Below are positions 43,990-49,603 of a stretch of DNA of 49,603 nucleotides, piece by piece. The position numbers were made by a program, and so were the translations under genes. The notes under the pieces are model-generated. The model was not told where the DNA came from and did not search any database. It saw only the letters and a list, made by a program, of their open reading frames with translations. This DNA comes from Lobulomyces angularis (taxonomy: Eukaryota > Chytridiomycota > Chytridiomycetes > Lobulomycetales > Lobulomycetaceae). The stretch spans positions 1 through 49,603 of the forward strand of contig JADHYX010000143.1 of assembly GCA_027604685.1 (NCBI GenBank). Reading direction: 5' to 3'. Position 1 is the stretch's first letter. Each line of letters begins with the position of its first letter.

Positions 43990-45620
43990 GAAATTTAGCT
44001 TCTTCAATTTTTTTATTATTGTAAGGTCAATTGAAACTATTGCAAAAAAGACCGCTAGTAGTGAAAGCAACAGTAAGTCCACTAATTTCACTTTTAAATA
44101 GAAATAAAAAAAAAAAAAATTTTCTATACTAATTATTGAACAATGTTTAGACTCTAATTCAAATAGTAAACCAAATACTAAAAAGGTTAGTTCTCCTTCA
44201 AGATCGCAAACCTTAAAAACAAAGTCAATGAATGAACCAAAAAAATCCAGCACAACCTCAAATGAAGATAATACCGAAACTTCAAAAGGTGACGCTGAGG
44301 AAGTGTCACATAAAAGTTCAACAAATCGATTAAAAGAATCCAATACTAACACAAATGAAAATAATTCTGCAACTTCAAGACCTGATAACGCTGTCGAGGA
44401 AGTATCAAGCAAAAAGTCTCCTAACCCTGCTCCTACAACTCCAACTTCTTCAGATAATGCTAATGATCCTGAGGACACATCTAATGAAAATTTACCTAAT
44501 TCCGCACCAGTGTCCACCACAGGTAACAGTGCAGAAATATCAAGCCGGTCTTCACAAAACGCTGTTACTACAACAAAACCTGAAACTGGGGAGGACACTT
44601 CGAACCCAAATTCCTTAAACTCACTTACTTCTAAAGTTGAAGAAACTTTTAAATCTACTTTGGTACCATCATCTGAAATCTCAACGCACATGACAACAAA
44701 TAAATTTTCAACTACAGACGAAGTCACCAGCAGTTCAAGTGACGATTTATCAACGATTAAAACAACTAGGACTACTGATCCGGACAATATTAGTTTTACT
44801 AAAACTAAATTAGATACACAAACCATTACAACATTTTCCAGACCAGTAAGTTCTCCAGTGACCGTAATTAAAGTTGACACTAAAGTTATTACTTATAAAG
44901 ACGCAAAAAATGACGTGACAAAAACTAAAATTATAAAGTATGAGACTAGAATTGAAAACTCCCACACTAGAATTATAACTATTGACTCTTCGAAAAATGA
45001 TTCCTTGCGCATTCAGTCTTCTTACAGTGTTATACCAGCTTCTGAAACGGCAGATTTATCTACTCAGTTGAAAAAACCTTCTGGGTCGTTAACTTCCTCC
45101 CAAACGGTGGCCATTTCACTGACAGCGATCGGAATAGTTTTAGCAATTATTGGAGTGTTAAAGTAAACTAATTAAAAAAAAAAAAAATTTACCAGTTGTT
45201 AAATTTCATTTTAGCATTAGAAACTTTACGAAACCGAGACGACGCAGAGGGGAAGGAGGAGTCACTTTACAAATGAGTGAAAGTGATAATCCCAGTTGTG
45301 GAAATGAAAGCCCTTATCGTTCGCAGTCTCAAAGACATACCCTTGATCTAAGTAACTTAAATATATATAGAAGTAATCAATATGATACGTTACCGAATAG
45401 AAATCATTCGTTGGTGTACTGTCATAGCACTTTGCCATTGACTGATTATAGCAATCATTCGCCGTACAGTACTATGGTTAGATTTAATCCAACGAATGAG
45501 TATGTTTCTGATGATGGTGAAACTCACTCTGCTCCAATTCAGTCAACTTACGAAATCGATGATACTTCCGTTGATACTGATGTGCCACTTAATCAAGGTA
45601 GTCTTCAGGTAGTCAATTAG
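43990..45620 (+). CDS. Mucin-like single-pass surface protein A
   Basis: Three exons: 43990 to about 44071, about 44149-45164, and about 45214-45620. A short signal peptide (MKFSFFNFFIIVRSIETIA) leads a roughly 330-residue ectodomain extremely rich in Ser, Thr, Asn and Pro, suited to dense O-glycosylation. A Thr/Val/Ile-rich, beta-like region precedes the membrane (TKVITYKDAKNDVTKTKIIK). One transmembrane helix follows (TVAISLTAIGIVLAIIGVL), then a basic stop-transfer NFTKPRRRRGE and a tail of about 130 residues rich in Tyr, Ser and Asn (NIYRSNQYDTLP, YSTMVRF). No catalytic domain. The plan resembles fungal stress-sensor mucins (Msb2/Hkr1/Mid2 type) without clear sequence homology. It is a paralog of the convergent gene downstream: same membrane module, same intron position and phase. 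Confidence 0.8.
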
Positions 45621-45983
45621 AGTCTCATATAAGCATAACCGCTAATGAAGAGCAAAAAAATTTTTTTATGTTATAATTTTTTTTTTTTCCTGTAACGCTT
45701 TTAGCTTTAATCTTTAATGTTTTTTAATTTATTTAAATGTAAATATTGTTTAGTAGATGTCAGTTTTTTGCAACTTTTTAAATGTGATCAAGGGCAAATT
45801 TGTACATAAAGACTTTTTTCTTTTTCTTTTTTTTTTAAAAAAAAATTCAAAAGGTTAAAAAGATAAGCTTTTTATTTTTAATTTTTTTCTTAAAATATAA
45901 AAAAAATCTACATCTATTACATAAATAATTTCACAATTCAATTACCAAAAAAAGAAAAAAGAAAAAAACACTTAAACTTAGGT
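45621..45983. other. Gap between the two convergent mucin-like genes
   Basis: About 360 bp of A/T-rich sequence with T and A runs (e.g. 45678-45688, 45826-45843). It holds the 3' ends of both paralogs. No repeat or mobile-element end linking the pair is evident by eye. Confidence 0.45.
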
Positions 45984-47632
45984 TTAATGATGATACCAAA
46001 TGTTTCCATTCAAGTCTTTTCTCGCACCTGCAGTATCATCAGATGTGTTGTACGTAACAAAGTTATTTGCTTCCTCTATTGGCTGGTCATAAAAAGGAGT
46101 TTGTTGAAGGGGTGGGTTATAACATTCATTATTATTATAGTAACGTGGTTCTGGCATTGTCATTCGATACTCGATTTCCTCATAGGTATTTGGTTGGGTG
46201 TCGCTGTTTCCGAAGTACAGTGGTTGCTGGGTTGAAGAGTTTTCATTATTTTCAAAATAAGGTGGTTGGGATAATTGATTTTCATCACCATTTTCAAAAT
46301 AAAATGGTTGAGATAGTTGATTATTTTCGGTATTTTCAAAATAGTGCGGTTGAGCCTCCACAGAAGGAAATGCATAACCAGAACCTTGTACATAGTCATT
46401 AACCGGGATTCCAGGCACTGTAGAATTGTAGCTGATAGGGTTACTTTGATTCCCATTGGTTTGATAATATTCAATGTTGTTTTGTTGTTCAGGAATTGTG
46501 TTTTTGTAAGTCAAGGAATCAAAATCTAAAACTTCCTGATGCTTTTTTTGCTGTGAAAGCATCAGATTTGAAATTTCATTTTTACTATTGTGACTTAACA
46601 GTGGTGGTGGTAAACTATTTAAATTGCCACCCTATTTTTTTTAATTTTCATCAGATTTTACTAAAAAAGGTTGTTTATTTTAATTACAGAATTGTATCCT
46701 GATGGTCTATCGCCTGAATGAAATTCACCTCTGCGTCTTGTAGGTTTAGTAAAATTTCTTACACTATAAAAAATTTTTAGATTTTTTTAGCTTAATATAT
46801 ATTCCAATTTTTCTTTTCTTCAAAAAAAAATACTTTACCTCCAAACACCTACAATGGCAAGAAATACTCCAATAGCACTCACAGAGATTGCAACTGTCTG
46901 AGGCGAAGTTAAACCAGATGTTTTTTGAGAAAAGTTATCATCCGGTTGTATTGTTCTCTGTGATCCAAAATCAGTGGATTGACTTGGTAATTTTTGAATA
47001 ACAGTTGGTATCGCGTTTATTGTCATTTTTGAAGTTTGCAAATTTTCACTACTGGTGTTTTCTGCGTTTGTTTCTGTAACTATAACTATATCATCAGTTG
47101 TACTGGAAGTGCTCGTTGAGGTAGAGGTTTCAGCAACTGTACTTTGGGTTGTATTTTCATTACTGGTTGTTGATGTTATTTCGTCAGTTGTTGATGTATT
47201 ATCGTCAGTTATTGATGTAGTATCTTTAGGTGTTACTGGAGGAGTAGCTGACGTCGTTTGTACAGATGATGTCACAGTGGATTCTTCAACAGATGTGGAA
47301 GAAGTTTGAGAAGTACTTGCTGATTCCACAATTGGTTCACTACTAGCGGTTGTACTAATTTCTACAGAGGAAGTTTTAGTAGTAGTAACAACCACGGTAT
47401 TAGTGTGAACTACAGGGGTTGCTGTAGAAACCTTTACTGTTTTTGTAGTAGTTTCAACAATTTCACTTCTTTTTGTTTCAAAGTTTTTTTTGCTACTAAA
47501 ATTATCATCATCACCTAAATTATCCTCAATTTCATTACTAGGCTCCAAATTAAAATTTTCTTCCAAAGTTACATCTTGAGACTTTATAAAGAGGATAAAA
47601 CAAAAAAAAAAAATAATTTTTTTAGTTTGCAT
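45984..47632 (-). CDS. Mucin-like single-pass surface protein B
   Basis: Three exons: about 46838-47632, 46688-46768 and 45984-46639. A strong signal peptide (MQTKKIIFFFCFILFIKSQ) precedes an acidic stretch and a roughly 150-residue Thr/Ser-rich ectodomain (ETTTKTVKVSTATPVV, then STSTSTSSTTDD). The conserved module is SGLTSPQTVAISVSAIGVFL, AIVGVW, then VRNFTKPTRRRGE. The cytosolic tail of over 200 residues is rich in Tyr, Asn, Gln and Pro. It holds tandem YFEN-type repeats, several YxxN/NxxY-like elements, and ends NIWYHH. No catalytic domain is seen. Signal peptide, mucin ectodomain, transmembrane helix and Tyr-rich tail are the same plan as protein A. The ectodomains and tails are not alignable by eye outside the membrane module. 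Confidence 0.82.
46200..46356 (-). repeat. Tandem YFEN repeats in the tail of surface protein B
   Basis: Four degenerate copies of about 16 residues: PHYFENTENNQLSQ, PFYFENGDENQLSQ, PPYFENNENSSTQQ and PLYFGNSDTQ. The invariant core is P-x-Y-F-[EG]-N, followed by an acidic/Asn pair and a Gln/Ser stretch. Repetition is visible at the DNA level as recurring ATTTTCAAAATA on the plus strand. It is the only clear tandem protein repeat in the window. It would be cytosolic. Confidence 0.8.
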
Positions 47633-48052
47633 TTTATTTTTAATTTCTTCTTATTTTTTTTTTTTTGTTAAATTTATTATAATTTATATCCTATCTTTAT
47701 TTTTTTTAATTTTAATTTTTTTTCTTTTTTTTTTTAATTAAAAAATTATGATAAATTTTTTTAAATAAAAAAAAAAAAATTATTGGAGTTTATCAATATC
47801 AATTTTTCTATTTCAAACTTGAAACAGGATGTAAATTTATCAGGGGTAGAACCAACCAAACTTATCGGAGTTTAAAATGTTACAAAAATTTACGCGTTTT
47901 GCTTATTATAGATAGGGTAAGAAACTAGAAACAAAACTTCTAGATGTGTTTTTTATATTTTTACATTAAAAAAATAAAAAATAAAAAAAATTGAAGTTTG
48001 TAAATATATCTCTATTAAGAATTTAATGAAAAAAAAAAAAAAATCTATTAGT
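47633..48052. other. Spacer upstream of surface protein B
   Basis: About 420 bp between the surface protein B start and the 3' end of the PAQR gene, with many A/T homopolymers. A less biased island at about 47820-47950 shows no open frame or tRNA-like structure. Confidence 0.45.
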
Positions 48053-49578
48053 TTAATATGTTGAAAAGTTAAAATTTTTAATAAACATTTCATCTATTGG
48101 TAATGCACATTCGTGATTATATTGATGCCAAAATTTATAAGACTGTAGGGCACCTTGGAATTGACTACAAAATGCAAAAAATACTCTTAACAAAAAAAAA
48201 AAAAAAAAATTGGAATGAGAAAATGAATTAAGGTTTAATTTTAAATTACAAAATGTGCCATAACTGATGGGAATGACCAAAAATATCAAATTTTCCTAAA
48301 AAAAAAGAAGTTGTAAAGTGTCAATTAAGAAAATAAATTACCTGGGGCCCAACGTTCAGGAACGCGTGTAACATAGACAAGTGCTCCTAATAAGTACAGA
48401 ATACCCATCAAGATTAAATAGTCTCCACTTAAAGCGTTTCGAGTAAAATCAATGCCATTCGAGTAAATGCAATGTGATAAAGGCACAATTCCAACTAGTC
48501 CCATAAATAAAAATATAAATGTTCTAAGTAGTCGGTATCTGGGAGATTCAAAAGTTTTTGAAACACAACAAATAACTGTTAATACTCCAATAACAAAAAT
48601 TGATAATAAATAGGTAATTTGATATACTGGTTGACAATAAAACCTGAAAAGAAAATCAATTATTGTCAAAATAAAAACTAAAAAAATAAAAAAAAATTTT
48701 GGCAAAAAAAAACTGACCCATAATAAATAGCAGGTACAAAGCTTGCAAAAATTAAAGCAACGATTCCTAAATAATCTAAAAAAAAAATAATTGTTTAATT
48801 GATGTTTACAGAAATTTTTTATATTTAATGAATATTTTTTTTTTTTATTAACCTGCTTTAATCCAATCTCTAGCGACTTCACGGGAATGGGAACAAAAAA
48901 GATGAAAAAAAGTTGAAAACGCCTAAGACAGTAAGTTTATTATTTTTATAAAACCAAATTTATACCATAGCAACTACACCACCAACCAGGTATGTTCCAA
49001 TGACCAGATGGTCCATAAAGAAAGTAGTTTTTTCGGATATATAAATGGCATGAGTAATAAACATCAAAAATATGATGACCAAGCCCCCAATTAAATGTGT
49101 ATAAACGTTCATAGTTTCGTTATTTAGGTAAGTAAGTGACTCAAAGCATCTTGTATAAGAGTATACAGCTTTTCTGTAACCGGATATAATAAATTCGTTG
49201 TCTTTGGCCCAATCTTAAAAAGTTCATTTAATTTTAGGGGAAACCAAAATTTCGAAAAACGCTACCTGGTGCGTCATGAAAACTGACAGTTAAAGCATCT
49301 TTTAATTTAACCGCTTCATGTTTAATAGAGTTCTTGAATTTGGAGGCTTCTTTTTTAAAATGTTTTGTTGTTTCGAAAGCTTGTTGCTTGAAGTGTTCTG
49401 CTTCATGTGTAAGTGTATCTTTTACCCGTTCTACTTCGAGCGATAAAGATTGTGATATGATTTTTGCTTCGTCTTGGATATGGTCTTTTGTTTGCTTCAC
49501 TCTATCTTTCAAGTAAGAGCTAAAAGCTTCTGTTGCTTCATCCACACAACTAATGTTCCTTTGTCGCAAATTGTCCAT
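48053..49578 (-). CDS. PAQR-family receptor (adiponectin/progestin receptor-like) with N-terminal helix repeats
   Basis: Five or six exons. The first (49261-49578) encodes about 105 residues of Lys/Glu/His/Ala-rich amphipathic helix (MDNLRQRNISCVDEATEAFS, then HEAEHFKQQAFETTKHFKKE). The canonical PAQR core follows: NEFIISGYRKAVYSYTRCFE, YLNNETMNVYTHLIGG, FSTFFHLFCSHSREVARDW, YLGIVALIFASFVPAIYYG, four more membrane helices, VPERWAPGKFDIFGHSHQLW and HIL. The zinc ligands (His in FHLFCSHS and the two His in GHSHQLWH) are present. PAQR proteins are seven-helix membrane proteins with hydrolase-like metal sites; fungal Izh members act in zinc and sterol homeostasis. The N-terminal extension is unusual. 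The C-terminus reads NFNFSTY. Confidence 0.9.
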
Positions 49579-49603
49579 TAAAAACAAAAAAAAAATAATA
49601 AAA

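Noticed and set aside
43981..44880. 299-residue open frame on the minus strand
   Set aside because: It is the antisense shadow of the Ser/Thr-rich ectodomain of surface protein A; repetitive ACA/TCA codons lack antisense stops. The plus strand has signal peptide, intron signals and a conserved membrane module.
45987..46702. Several overlapping plus-strand frames
   Set aside because: They lie opposite the repeat-rich tail exon of surface protein B, with no start context or family match.
47055..47309. 84-residue Val/Ser-rich plus-strand frame
   Set aside because: Antisense shadow of the Thr/Ser-rich ectodomain of surface protein B.
1..49603. Intact transposons, CRISPR arrays, tRNA or rRNA genes
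   Set aside because: None seen by eye: no terminal repeats with transposase, no regular spacers and no tRNA-like B-box in a plausible context. A covariance-model scan was not possible.

Overview
This 49.6 kb window is nuclear DNA from a small, AT-rich, intron-dense eukaryote. Base composition is strongly A/T with many homopolymer runs. Most genes are cut by short GT-AG introns of about 40-70 nt, so single open frames rarely equal genes; I rebuilt gene models by joining exons in frame. Intergenic gaps are mostly 100-800 bp. I noticed no tRNA, rRNA, CRISPR or intact transposon, but did not scan for them exhaustively. Gene content points to a flagellated early-diverging fungus or close relative: a lanosterol synthase with the fungal-type motif just before its catalytic DCTAE, plus the flagellar transport GTPase IFT27, TSC2, EMC8/9 and a PAQR receptor. 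A Rozella/chytrid-like lineage fits best; this is inference.

Layout. 1-4.5 kb: the 3' end of a gene, a possible small secreted protein, a weak small ORF, an RsmH/METTL15-type rRNA methyltransferase (minus) and a multi-pass membrane protein (minus). 4.9-14.6 kb, all plus: a ROK1/DDX52 helicase whose start codon appears split by an intron, the splicing factor PRP31, and RAD50. 14.8-19.3 kb, minus: lanosterol synthase, then a GLTP-type glycolipid transfer protein with a 13-nt microexon. 20-24.1 kb: an ACAA2-type thiolase (plus), EMC8/9 (minus) and an unnamed membrane protein (plus). 24.3-33.6 kb: a GYP7/TBC1D15 RabGAP, DPY30, IFT27 (minus) and TSC2, the last two divergent from a 228-bp gap. 34-42.6 kb: a short oxysterol-binding protein (minus), a coiled-coil protein (plus), NIF3 (minus), an AMPK-type glycogen-binding-domain protein (minus) and PanB (plus). 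42.7-49.6 kb: two small unknown helical proteins, a convergent pair of related mucin-like single-pass surface proteins, and a PAQR receptor with an unusual amphipathic N-terminal extension.

The genes are mostly unlinked housekeeping functions (sterol and lipid handling, RNA processing, DNA repair, vesicle traffic, growth control, flagellum, cofactor synthesis), as expected of a compact eukaryotic genome without operons. The least explained part is 43.9-47.7 kb: the two mucin-like genes share a transmembrane/juxtamembrane module and an intron position, but have dissimilar ectodomains and tails. They are the best candidate for an undescribed surface system.
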